Of a DNA stretch of 26,115 bases, positions 14,164 to 20,380 are shown one piece after another. The notes beneath the pieces are model-generated. The model had not been told where the DNA came from. It saw only the letters and a list, made by a program, of their open reading frames with translations, and ran no database searches. The position numbers and the translations under genes are program-made. Each line of letters begins with the position of its first letter. Position 1 is the stretch's first letter. Source of the stretch: Actinomycetota bacterium. Its GTDB lineage: Bacteria; Actinomycetota; Thermoleophilia; Solirubrobacterales; Solirubrobacteraceae. The stretch is from positions 1 through 26,115 of the forward strand of contig VAWY01000100.1 in NCBI GenBank assembly GCA_005888335.1, in the 5' to 3' direction.

Positions 14164-15054
14164 GTGGAGCGCCTGACGGCTTCTGTCCCGATCGACGTTG
14201 CGCACTTCACCGACCCCGGCTGCCCGTGGGCGTGGTCGGCGAGTCCCGCGCACGCCGTCCTGCGCTGGCGCTACGGCGACGCCCTGCGCTGGCGGCTGGT
14301 GATGATCGGCCTCACCGAGCGCGCCGAGCAGTACGTCGCGCGCGGCTACACGCCGGCCGGCCAGGCGCTCGGCTACATGCGCTTTCGCCGTTACGGCATG
14401 CCGTTCGCCGCGGCGCCGCGACGACGCATCGGCGCGACCGGGCGCGCGTGCCGGGCCGTGGTCGCCACGCGGCTGCTCGACCCGCCGCGCGAGGAGCACG
14501 TCTTCCGCGCGCTGCAGCTCGGCATGTTCACCGACGGGCTGGTCCTCGATGACGACGCCGACATCGCGCGGGCGCTCGAGCGGGTGAACGGCCTCGACGT
14601 GCGCGCGGTGCTCGCCGCGCTCGGGGACCCCGAGGTCGAGCGCCGCTACGAGGCCGACCGCGCCGAGGCGCGCACCGCGGCGGGGAGCGCCACCGAGCTC
14701 CAGGGCAAGGCCGCGCGCACGGACGGACCGGTGCGCTACACGGCGCCCTCGCTGGTCTTCCAGGCCGACGGGCGGCGGCTGGAGGCCGGCGGCTTCCAGC
14801 CCGTCGAGGCCTACGACGTCGTCGTCGCCAACCTCGACCCGGCGCTGCCGCGCCGCGACCCGCCCGACCACGCGCTCGACGTGCTGCGCGCGGCCCCGTT
14901 CGCGCTGGCGACGGCGGAGGTCGCGGCGGTGCTCGCGCGCGGCAACGACGCGCCCGACCGCGGCGCGGCCGAGGCGCAGCTCATCGAGCTCGTCGCGGCG
15001 GGCGACGCGGTGCGCGAGGCGGCGGGGGACGGTGCCCTCTGGTCCGCGTCGTAG
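14164..15054 (+). CDS. DsbA/HCCA-isomerase-like thioredoxin-fold protein
   Basis: A 296-residue protein from GTG 14164. The thioredoxin-fold start DVAHFTDPGCPWAW (11-24) has the active-site position CPWA, one Cys (C20) but no second Cys of a CxxC pair. A TAPS segment (193-196) marks the cis-proline loop. This pattern is typical of the DsbA-like group that includes 2-hydroxychromene-2-carboxylate isomerase and FrnE-like proteins, so a dithiol oxidase role is unlikely; glutathione- or mycothiol-linked isomerase or reductase chemistry is possible. Residues about 235-294 form a small helical, winged-helix-like tail (ALDVLRAAPFALATAEVAAVL) outside the core fold. No signal peptide, so cytoplasmic. 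rpiA starts 14 bp after its stop. Fold confident, reaction unknown. Confidence 0.8.
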   Translation: MERLTASVPIDVAHFTDPGCPWAWSASPAHAVLRWRYGDALRWRLVMIGLTERAEQYVARGYTPAGQALGYMRFRRYGMPFAAAPRRRIGATGRACRAVVATRLLDPPREEHVFRALQLGMFTDGLVLDDDADIARALERVNGLDVRAVLAALGDPEVERRYEADRAEARTAAGSATELQGKAARTDGPVRYTAPSLVFQADGRRLEAGGFQPVEAYDVVVANLDPALPRRDPPDHALDVLRAAPFALATAEVAAVLARGNDAPDRGAAEAQLIELVAAGDAVREAAGDGALWSAS

Positions 15055-15068
15055 GGTTCGCGCCCGCC

Positions 15069-15689
15069 ATGACGGAGATCGAGCGCGAGAAGCGGGCGGC
15101 GGCCGAGGCGGCCGCGGAGCTCGTCGAGGACGGGATGACCGTCGGGCTGGGCACCGGGTCGACGGTCGCCTTCCTGCTGCCGGCGCTCGCCGCGCGCCGG
15201 CTGCGCGACCTGCGCTGCGTCGCGACGTCGGTGGCGACCGAGGAGCTCGCGCGCGAGCTCGGCCTGCCGGTCGAGCCGTTCGAGCAGCTCGACCGCCTGG
15301 ACATCGCGATCGACGGCGCCGACCAGGTGACACCGGACCGCTGGCTCGTCAAGGGCGGCGGCGGCGCGCACACGCGCGAGAAGATCGTCGCCGCCGCCGC
15401 GGATCGCTTCGTCGTGATCGTCTCGTCGGACAAGCTCGTCGACGAGCTGCGCCCGCCGGTCCCGCTCGAGCTGCTGGCCTTTGGCCTGCCGGCGACGCTG
15501 CACGCGGTCCGCCCGGTGACCGTGCGCGCGGCCGAGTTGAGCCCCGACGGCGGGGTGCTCGCCGACCACATGGGCGAGATCGGCGACCCGGCGGCGCTCG
15601 CCGCTCGCCTCGCCGGCACGCCGGGCGTGGTCGAACACGGCCTCTTCACACCGGATCTCGTCAGTGATGTTGTCCTAGGACGACCTTGA
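15069..15689 (+). CDS. rpiA: Ribose-5-phosphate isomerase A
   Basis: A 206-residue protein from ATG 15069 that interconverts ribose 5-phosphate and ribulose 5-phosphate in the non-oxidative pentose phosphate pathway. All signature motifs are present: GLGTGST (26-32, phosphate binding), IDGADQ (81-86) with D82 and D85, KGGGGA (95-100) with K95, and the catalytic glutamate in TREK (E104). These correspond to D81, D84, K94 and E103 of the E. coli enzyme. Length is normal to slightly short for RpiA (about 219 in E. coli). A TAGGGT hexamer overlapping the previous stop lies 11 nt upstream, with no clear Shine-Dalgarno. It supplies ribose 5-phosphate, the precursor of PRPP, though it is not in the same unit as the phosphoribosyltransferase-like gene. 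The 208-bp convergent gap to the next gene follows. Confidence 0.96.
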   Translation: MTEIEREKRAAAEAAAELVEDGMTVGLGTGSTVAFLLPALAARRLRDLRCVATSVATEELARELGLPVEPFEQLDRLDIAIDGADQVTPDRWLVKGGGGAHTREKIVAAAADRFVVIVSSDKLVDELRPPVPLELLAFGLPATLHAVRPVTVRAAELSPDGGVLADHMGEIGDPAALAARLAGTPGVVEHGLFTPDLVSDVVLGRP

Positions 15690-15864
15690 CAGCGGGGTTC
15701 AACGGGTGAACGATCGCCGGGTGCGGCAGGAGGCCCGAAGGCGTGCGATGGATCGTCGCGCCAGGGAACGAAGGCGACGTGACGCGCCGGTCGCCGAGGA
15801 CCGGCGGTGGTTGCCCGATCGTCGTCGCGGCTCCCGGCGCGACGGCCTTGTCGCGCGCCTGCAT
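15661..15864 (-). CDS. Possible small hypothetical protein in the rpiA-DUF3037 gap
   Basis: A 67-codon frame from ATG 15864 that runs antisense into the last 29 bases of rpiA. It is not the Arg/Ala/Gly-rich kind typical of shadow frames in this sequence: it contains TTIGQPPPVLGD and PAIVHPLNPAVKVVLGQ, and about 80% of third positions are G or C. Against it are the lack of a clear Shine-Dalgarno, overlap with a proven gene end and two hairpins within the same stretch. No family is recognised. It may equally be chance in untranslated sequence. Confidence 0.2.
   Translation of the reverse strand: MQARDKAVAPGAATTIGQPPPVLGDRRVTSPSFPGATIHRTPSGLLPHPAIVHPLNPAVKVVLGQHH
15697..15711 (+). other. Short inverted repeat just after rpiA
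   Basis: GTTCA and TGAAC flank a 5-nt loop (ACGGG), starting 8 bp after the rpiA stop. No T-tract follows. It may stabilise the rpiA mRNA end or be chance. Confidence 0.25.
15785..15806 (+). terminator. GC-rich hairpin downstream of rpiA
   Basis: CGCCGGTC and GACCGGCG form a perfect 8-bp stem with a 6-nt loop (GCCGAG), 96 bp after the rpiA stop in a convergent intergenic region. High-GC actinobacteria often use such hairpins without a U-tract; no U-tract is present here. Confidence 0.35.
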
Positions 15865-15875
15865 CGCTACTGCAA

Positions 15876-15901
15876 CTAATCCTGGATCTCAGGCCAATTA
15901 G
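15876..15901 (-). terminator. Hairpin overlapping the stop of the DUF3037 gene
   Basis: CTAAT and ATTAG, plus an inner CCTG and CAGG, form a stem around a GATCT loop, with a 3-nt bulge on one side. It includes the TAA stop of the minus-strand gene and is unusually AT-rich for this DNA. It may act as terminator or 3'-end stabiliser. Confidence 0.3.
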
Positions 15902-16287
15902 CTGACCAGCTCCGCGAAGAGGCGGTCCAGCGTCGCCGCGGGATCGCCGCACAGGCCGGTGTGGACTGCCGAGGGCTGGACGATCGTGCTCGACGGCGCG
16001 ACGAGCCAATGGAAGCGCTCGGACTGCTCGAGCGCCGCGATCGGCCCGCCCTGCGGGTCGCCGGCGGCGATGCGCACGAGCGTCTGGAGGTGACGGTCGA
16101 TGCCGTCGGCGTCGACGTCGGGCGACAGCGCGGCCAGACGCGCCCGGTCGAGCGCGACGCGCGCCTCCAGGAAGCGCCCGCGGCGACAGAAGAGGACCAC
16201 GCCCGCGTTGATGCGCTCGCCGCGCTCGACGTGCGGGACGACGCGCAGCAGCGCGTACTGGAACTCCTCACGCCCCGGCGCGGGCAC
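15898..16287 (-). CDS. DUF3037 family protein
   Basis: A 129-residue protein from GTG 16287. The start is supported by GAGGAGG at 16294-16300 with a 6-nt spacer inside the end of the HipA-like gene; the two genes overlap by 20 bp. The N-terminal EFQYALLRVVPHVERGERINAG is characteristic of DUF3037, followed by LFCRRGRFLEARV. The biochemical role of the family is unknown. It is very often found directly after a HipA-like kinase gene, as here, which suggests a partner, substrate or regulator of that kinase. No signal peptide, membrane helix or catalytic motif is seen. It uses TAA as stop, rare in this window. Family recognition is good; function is not known. Confidence 0.85.
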   Translation of the reverse strand: MPAPGREEFQYALLRVVPHVERGERINAGVVLFCRRGRFLEARVALDRARLAALSPDVDADGIDRHLQTLVRIAAGDPQGGPIAALEQSERFHWLVAPSSTIVQPSAVHTGLCGDPAATLDRLFAELVS

Positions 16288-17014
16288 GCTCGGCCTCCTC
16301 GACGAACTCGCGCGGGGGCGCCAGGCGCCGCCGCAGGTACTCCGTGTACGCGGCGCGATCGCCGTCGCCGTCCAGCCACTCCGCGGGGACGGCGCCGACC
16401 ACGGCCTCCAGCGTGGCGTCGCCGGCCCGAGCGGCGAGGCGCTCGTCGGCGGCGGCGATCGGCTCCGCGAAGGGCAGCAGGACATGGTCGGCGATCACCG
16501 GGAACGGCCGGCGCGCCTGGGCGGCGAAGTCCCCGCCCTGGTGCTGGAGGTAGAGCGCCGCGCCGTGGTCGATCAGCCACAGGCGGCGATGCCAGCACAG
16601 CAGGTTGGGGTTGCGCGGGGTGCGGTCGACGTTGGTGACGAGGGCGTCGAACCAGACGATGTCGGCGGCGAGGTCGGCGGCCAGCTCCACGGCGTCGAAG
16701 GGCAGCGCGCCGGGCAGGAAGTCGACGCCGACGTTCAGGCCGCCGCTGCCCTCGATGAGCTCCTGGATCTCGGGGTCGGGCTCGGCCCGGCCGAGCGCGG
16801 GGTCGAGCTCGACGAGGACGAGCTCGGGGACCGGCAGGCCGATCGCCCGCGCCAGCTCGCCGGCGACCACTTCGGCGACGAGCGCCTTGGCCCCCTGGCC
16901 GGCGCCGCGGAACTTCAGGACGTAGAGGCCGTCGTCGTCGGCCTCCACCAGCCCGGGCAGCGAGCCGCCCTCGCGCAGGGGCGTGACGTAGCGGGTGGCC
17001 GTGACCGTCCGCAA
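16268..17014 (-). CDS. HipA-like kinase domain protein
   Basis: A 248-residue protein taken from TTG 17014; a CTG at 17020, overlapping the upstream stop as CTGA, is an alternative. Kinase features are YVLKFRGAGQGAKAL (31-45) with the ATP-binding lysine K34 after a short Gly-containing loop, NVDRTPRNPN (128-137) as the catalytic loop with D130 and N135/N137, and LIDHGAAL (147-154) with the metal Asp D149. This is the compact single-domain HipA-like group, about half the size of E. coli HipA, and no HipB-type HTH gene is adjacent. HipA phosphorylates glutamyl-tRNA synthetase; targets of the compact group are unknown. It sits between a J-domain protein (2-bp gap) and the DUF3037 protein (20-bp overlap), so the three are likely co-translated. 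Fold confident, target unknown. Confidence 0.85.
   Translation of the reverse strand: MRTVTATRYVTPLREGGSLPGLVEADDDGLYVLKFRGAGQGAKALVAEVVAGELARAIGLPVPELVLVELDPALGRAEPDPEIQELIEGSGGLNVGVDFLPGALPFDAVELAADLAADIVWFDALVTNVDRTPRNPNLLCWHRRLWLIDHGAALYLQHQGGDFAAQARRPFPVIADHVLLPFAEPIAAADERLAARAGDATLEAVVGAVPAEWLDGDGDRAAYTEYLRRRLAPPREFVEEAERARAGA
16294..16300 (-). promoter_or_regulatory. Ribosome binding site for the DUF3037 gene
   Basis: GAGGAGG on the minus strand, six bases before GTG 16287. It fixes that start over longer in-frame alternatives reaching back to 16485 inside the upstream gene. Confidence 0.6.
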
Positions 17015-17016
17015 GG

Positions 17017-17601
17017 TCAGCGGACGGCGGCGCGGACGCGGATCGCGATCTGGGCGGCGGTGTCGGGGCGCAGCCCGGCGAAGGCGTGGCGGCGGCCGTT
17101 CCTGCCGCGGACGCGCAGGACCGCGCGCCGCAGCGGCCAGCGCAGCCGATGCTCGACCTCGGCGATGGACTCGAAGCGCAGCGAGCGCACGCGGCCGGTG
17201 ATCGCGTCGTCGAGCAGCCAGAGCAGGCGGCGGTCGGTGACGACCAGCAGCGTGCGCGGGCTGGCCCACGTCTCGGCGACCGCGACCAGCGCGACGTCCT
17301 CGCCGGAATGCAGGGCGTTGAGCAGCTCGCGCCCGAGCGCGCGGCGCACCGGCTCACGCAGCCATGAGCCGGCCGCGGGGCGCCGGCGCCGGACGGTCGC
17401 GCGGCGGCCGCGCAGCGTCCGCCGGCGGTCCAGGCGGGCGAGCTCGTAGGCCTGGTTGAGCTCGGCCATCCGCCGGGTGCCCTCCTCCCCCGCGCGATCG
17501 GGGTGCCAGCGCTTGGCCAGCCGCCGGTAGGCGCGCGCGAGCTCGCGCTCGCCCGCGCCGGGGGCGACACCGAGCAGCGCGTAGGGATCCATGCGCTGCA
17601 T
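17017..17601 (-). CDS. J-domain protein with C-terminal PH-like domain
   Basis: A 194-residue protein from ATG 17601; a second ATG at 17592 is an equally good start. Residues 5-58 are a J-domain: DPYALLGVAPGAGERELARA, then HPD at 33-35 and LNQAYELARL in helix IV. The HPD triad, which stimulates Hsp70 ATPase, is intact. A basic linker (RRTLRGRRATVRRRR, 60-74) follows, then a beta-rich domain (about 90-192; LVAVAETWASPRTLLVVTDR) resembling the bacterial PH/YokE-like fold. There is no Gly/Phe region or zinc finger, so it is not a classical DnaJ but a specialised co-chaperone. Being directly upstream of the HipA-like kinase suggests it delivers or regulates a client with that kinase; this is inference from position. 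Confidence 0.85.
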   Translation of the reverse strand: MQRMDPYALLGVAPGAGERELARAYRRLAKRWHPDRAGEEGTRRMAELNQAYELARLDRRRTLRGRRATVRRRRPAAGSWLREPVRRALGRELLNALHSGEDVALVAVAETWASPRTLLVVTDRRLLWLLDDAITGRVRSLRFESIAEVEHRLRWPLRRAVLRVRGRNGRRHAFAGLRPDTAAQIAIRVRAAVR

Positions 17602-17635
17602 TGTGGCTGGCGCAGGAAAGCGGACGCGCGGCCGG

Positions 17636-18829
17636 TCAGCGGCCGCGGGGCGGGAGCCACCGGCGCGTCGTGCGCTGCACCGCCATCTTCGCGTCGATCA
17701 GCCGGTCGCGCTGCTGCGGGTGGGCGATCACGAAGTCGCGCGCCCGGCGGAGCGCCGGCCGCGGGACGGATGTCCACGCCGCCCCCGCGAGACGCCCCAC
17801 GCGACCGCGCCAAGCCACGATGCGCCGGCGCGGACGCACCTCGTCGGTCCAGCGCAGCTTGTGGGGGTCGGCCGGGCCGAGGAAGTCGTAGCCGACCAGC
17901 CCCTCCTCGATCGCCGCGCGCAGCGTCTCGCCGCGCAGGACGTGGCCCGGCGACAGTCGCGCGTAGGACTCGTCGTAGCCGCCCTTGATCGACGAGAGCA
18001 CCCCGCCGACCGCGACCTGCATGTCGCCGGCGACGAGGACGCCGTCGAGCTCGAGGAGCGCCAGGCGCAGCCAGCCGCGCTCGGCCGCGGCGTGGGCGAA
18101 CTCGCGGTACAGGCGCTCGTCCTGGGCCCGGCACAGGATGGCCGTGCCCTGCCGGCCCTTCCAGCCCGACGCCTCCACGCGCAGCAGGGCGTCGAGGTCG
18201 CGGTCCAGCCCCGGGCCGCCGGTCGTCGTGCGAAAGCGGACGGCCCCCTCGCGTTCGAACTCGCGGCGGCGCCGGCGCCACTTCCACCGGGCGGCGCGGC
18301 TGATCGCCGCGAGCAGCTCGTCGAAGGAGGCCGGCAGCCGCAGGTACGGGCTCGCGAGCTCGTTGACGCCCTCGAGCAGGCCGTAGCCCGCGGCGGCGAG
18401 AGCCTCCCTCGCCACCTCCGTGGCCTCCGTGTCGACGCGCTGCGCGTCCAAGGTGAGCCTGTGCGCGCCAAGGGCGGCGATCTCGTCCCAGAGCCGGCGA
18501 CGGTCGCCGTCGCTCGCCGCCACGACGTCCCAGTCGCCGCCGTAGCGGTCGGTGGCCGAGGCGAGGCCGCCGGGCACCCGCTGCAGCAGCGCTCCGGCGC
18601 GCAGGCATCCGTCCGCGCCGCGCAGCGTCGCGCACACCACCGGGCCGCGAGCCCGCGTCTCGACCCACGGCAGCAGCCATGCCGGCGTCAGCAGCGGCGT
18701 GCCCGACGGCACCGCGAGCTCCTCCCACGCGTCGGACATCGAGGCGAGCGCACCTGCGCCCTCCTCGAGCACGAACCGCGGCGCCGCGTTGCGCGTCGCC
18801 CGCGGCTCCTCGACCTCCAGAGCCCCCAT
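17636..18829 (-). CDS. CelD/BcsL-type GNAT acyltransferase
   Basis: A 397-residue protein from ATG 18829. It is the double-GNAT type found in cellulose and exopolysaccharide clusters: an N-terminal half ending near PYLRLPASFDELLAAI (161-176), a basic segment (RAARWKWRRRRREFEREG, 178-195), then the diagnostic block EASGWKGRQGTAI (219-231), IKGGYDESYARLSPGHVL (281-298) and YDFLGPADPHKLRW (314-327). Related proteins acylate glycans or resemble FemAB enzymes. No signal peptide, so cytoplasmic. It has no Shine-Dalgarno; CAGAAT on the minus strand lies 7 nt before the ATG, a possible leaderless start. The J-domain gene starts 34 bp downstream on the same strand and might be co-transcribed, with no obvious functional link. 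Family good, substrate unknown. Confidence 0.87.
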   Translation of the reverse strand: MGALEVEEPRATRNAAPRFVLEEGAGALASMSDAWEELAVPSGTPLLTPAWLLPWVETRARGPVVCATLRGADGCLRAGALLQRVPGGLASATDRYGGDWDVVAASDGDRRRLWDEIAALGAHRLTLDAQRVDTEATEVAREALAAAGYGLLEGVNELASPYLRLPASFDELLAAISRAARWKWRRRRREFEREGAVRFRTTTGGPGLDRDLDALLRVEASGWKGRQGTAILCRAQDERLYREFAHAAAERGWLRLALLELDGVLVAGDMQVAVGGVLSSIKGGYDESYARLSPGHVLRGETLRAAIEEGLVGYDFLGPADPHKLRWTDEVRPRRRIVAWRGRVGRLAGAAWTSVPRPALRRARDFVIAHPQQRDRLIDAKMAVQRTTRRWLPPRGR

Positions 18830-18911
18830 GGTCCGGATTCTGTGCGCGCGCGTTCTCGCGCGATGGTCGAATTCGTCCCTACGACCACCGGAGATTCGTG
18901 CGCCTGCCGGC

Positions 18912-19589
18912 TCAGCCGAGGAACGCGTACGCGCGGGCGAACGCGTCGCGGGCCCCGGCGCGCAGGGGCTCGCCGTGGCCGCAGACGAGGCGCTGGGGGT
19001 TCCAGGCCAGGACGCGGTCGACCGATCGCCGGGCCGCCGCCTTGTCGCGGAAGCCGGCGCGGAAGAGCGGCGTCGGGCCGACGCCCCGGCGCCGGCGGCA
19101 CCAGGCCTTCACCCGCCGCGGCGAGTCGCGCGTGACGTTCCAGCACGCGTCGCCGGTGATCAGCGTGCTGCTCAGCCGGTGGTGGAAGAGGACCTCGGGC
19201 GTCCACCGGTGGCCGGCGAGCGTCGTCTGCGCCAGGGCGTCGGCCCAGGCGGGCTCGGGCGCGTCGCCGAGGACGACGTCGAAGACGAGATCCCGGCGGC
19301 GCTCGGGAAGGCCGGGCGCCGCGACCAGCCGCGCGCGTGGGAAGGCCGACCGGTACTCGCCCATCGAAACGTGCCCGTGCAGCGGGCTGGGCGCCACGAC
19401 CCAGCGGACCTCGCCCAGGTCCTTGAGCGTCCGCCGCAGCGCGTCGTCGAGCGGCGCCGGCGAGTGGACCCACAGCGCCCCGCCGGCCAGGCGCACGACG
19501 GTCATGACCCGTCCCGCGGGCACGCCGAGCAGGCGCAGCGGGGCGCGCACCAGCCAGACCTCGTCGGCGAACGGCTCTAGGGCACCCAC
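18912..19589 (-). CDS. DUF4336 family metallo-beta-lactamase-like protein
   Basis: A 225-residue protein from GTG 19589, overlapping the upstream SDR-fold gene end by 13 bp. The order of elements matches DUF4336, a divergent metallo-beta-lactamase-fold family: VWLVRAPLRLLG (11-22), a strand ALWVHSPAPLDDAL (38-51), PSPLHGHVSMGEY (67-79) where the HxHxD motif would be, LSSTLITGDACWNV (138-151) and CGHGEPL (203-209). Only part of the canonical zinc ligand set is visible (H71, H73, H205), so hydrolase activity is uncertain. The family is widespread and uncharacterised. A later start at the Met in RVMTVVRL is possible but would remove the first strands. Cytoplasmic by lack of signal peptide. Confidence 0.8.
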   Translation of the reverse strand: MGALEPFADEVWLVRAPLRLLGVPAGRVMTVVRLAGGALWVHSPAPLDDALRRTLKDLGEVRWVVAPSPLHGHVSMGEYRSAFPRARLVAAPGLPERRRDLVFDVVLGDAPEPAWADALAQTTLAGHRWTPEVLFHHRLSSTLITGDACWNVTRDSPRRVKAWCRRRRGVGPTPLFRAGFRDKAAARRSVDRVLAWNPQRLVCGHGEPLRAGARDAFARAYAFLG

Positions 19590-20296
19590 CGCTCGCCCGC
19601 GGGGGTGAGCTGCAGCTCGTACGTCTGGCCGCGGGCCGACTGGCTCGCGAGATACGCGACGGCCCGGGCCACGTCGGCCTGGTCGGCGAGCGCCTCGCGC
19701 GGCACATCGCGTGTGAACGCCTCGGTCTTGGGCGACTCGATCGTGGCGTCGACGATCAGCAGCGCCGCGTGGATGCCCTCTCCACGCAGCTCCTGTGCCG
19801 CGGCCTGGACGAGCGCCCGCGTGGCCTGCGCGCCGGCCGACCAGAGCCCGCGGCCGGGCGCGGCGCGGCGCGCCGAGCCGCCGGTCACCTGGACCAGCGT
19901 GCCGCCGCCGGCGGCGCGTAGGGCCCGCGCGCCCTCGGAGAGGAAGACGAAGGCCTGCTCGGCGACCGCCGCCGTCCAGCCGCGGAAGGCCTCGACGGTC
20001 GCGTCGGCGACCGGCCCGCCGCCGAACGTGGTCGTCCCGGCGGGTGGGCGCGCCGCGCTGACCGCGTTGACCACGAGGTCGAGCCCGCCGAGCTCCTCGC
20101 TCGCCTGCCGCAGCGCTCCCGCAAGCTCGCCGGGGTCGGCCGCGTCGGCGCGCAGGGCCAGCGCGCCCGCCGAGCGCATGCGCTCGAGGGTGTCGTCGCT
20201 GCGCGCCACGGCGCCGACCTGCCAGCCCTCGGCGAGCAGGTGATCGGCGATCGCGCCGCCCAGGTTGCGGGCGCCGAGGACGACGGCGGCGGGCAT
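19577..20296 (-). CDS. SDR-fold protein with degenerate active site
   Basis: A 239-residue protein from ATG 20296. A Rossmann-fold short-chain dehydrogenase is evident: VVLGARNLGGAIADHLL (5-21) with glycines G8, G13 and G14 of the cofactor loop, D51 after the acidic strand, NAVSA (77-81) in place of NNAG, and a VTGGSA strand (137-142). The catalytic YxxxK motif reads WSAGAQA from W152, so Tyr is Trp and Lys is Ala156; ordinary dehydrogenase chemistry is unlikely. It may bind NAD(P) as a sensor or scaffold. A TATGAT element 8 nt before the ATG and no Shine-Dalgarno suggest a leaderless mRNA. It heads a two-gene unit with the DUF4336 protein and is divergent from the sigma factor gene. Confidence 0.85.
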   Translation of the reverse strand: MPAAVVLGARNLGGAIADHLLAEGWQVGAVARSDDTLERMRSAGALALRADAADPGELAGALRQASEELGGLDLVVNAVSAARPPAGTTTFGGGPVADATVEAFRGWTAAVAEQAFVFLSEGARALRAAGGGTLVQVTGGSARRAAPGRGLWSAGAQATRALVQAAAQELRGEGIHAALLIVDATIESPKTEAFTRDVPREALADQADVARAVAYLASQSARGQTYELQLTPAGERWVP

Positions 20297-20304
20297 GGCC
20301 GCGG

Positions 20305-20310
20305 ATCATA
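20305..20310 (-). promoter_or_regulatory. -10 element for the SDR-fold gene
   Basis: TATGAT on the minus strand, one base from TATAAT, ends 8 nt before ATG 20296, so transcription would start at the start codon. No good -35 was found at 17 nt spacing. Confidence 0.5.
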
Positions 20311-20317
20311 GGCGGCG

Positions 20318-20336
20318 CCTTGATCTTCCCTTGATC
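20318..20336. repeat. Direct repeat CCTTGATC, period 11
   Basis: CCTTGATC occurs at 20318-20325 and 20329-20336, one helical turn apart, between the divergent SDR and sigma-factor genes. The second TTGATC could also be a -35 for the sigma gene, with GACCAT at 20355-20360 as a weak -10 (18-nt spacer). The spacing suits a DNA-binding protein contacting one face of the helix. Confidence 0.35.
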
Positions 20337-20380
20337 ATGCGCTGAGGACCGGCTGACCATCGCCCTGTTTGCTGCGCGTC

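Noticed and set aside
16268..17014. HipAB toxin-antitoxin module
   Set aside because: The kinase is the compact HipA-like type and no HipB-like HTH gene is next to it; the neighbours are a J-domain protein and DUF3037.
18847..18862. CGCGCG stem with TTCT loop upstream of the GNAT gene as a terminator
   Set aside because: Alternating CG tracts are common in this sequence; the stem is short, no T-tract follows, and it lies in a likely promoter region.
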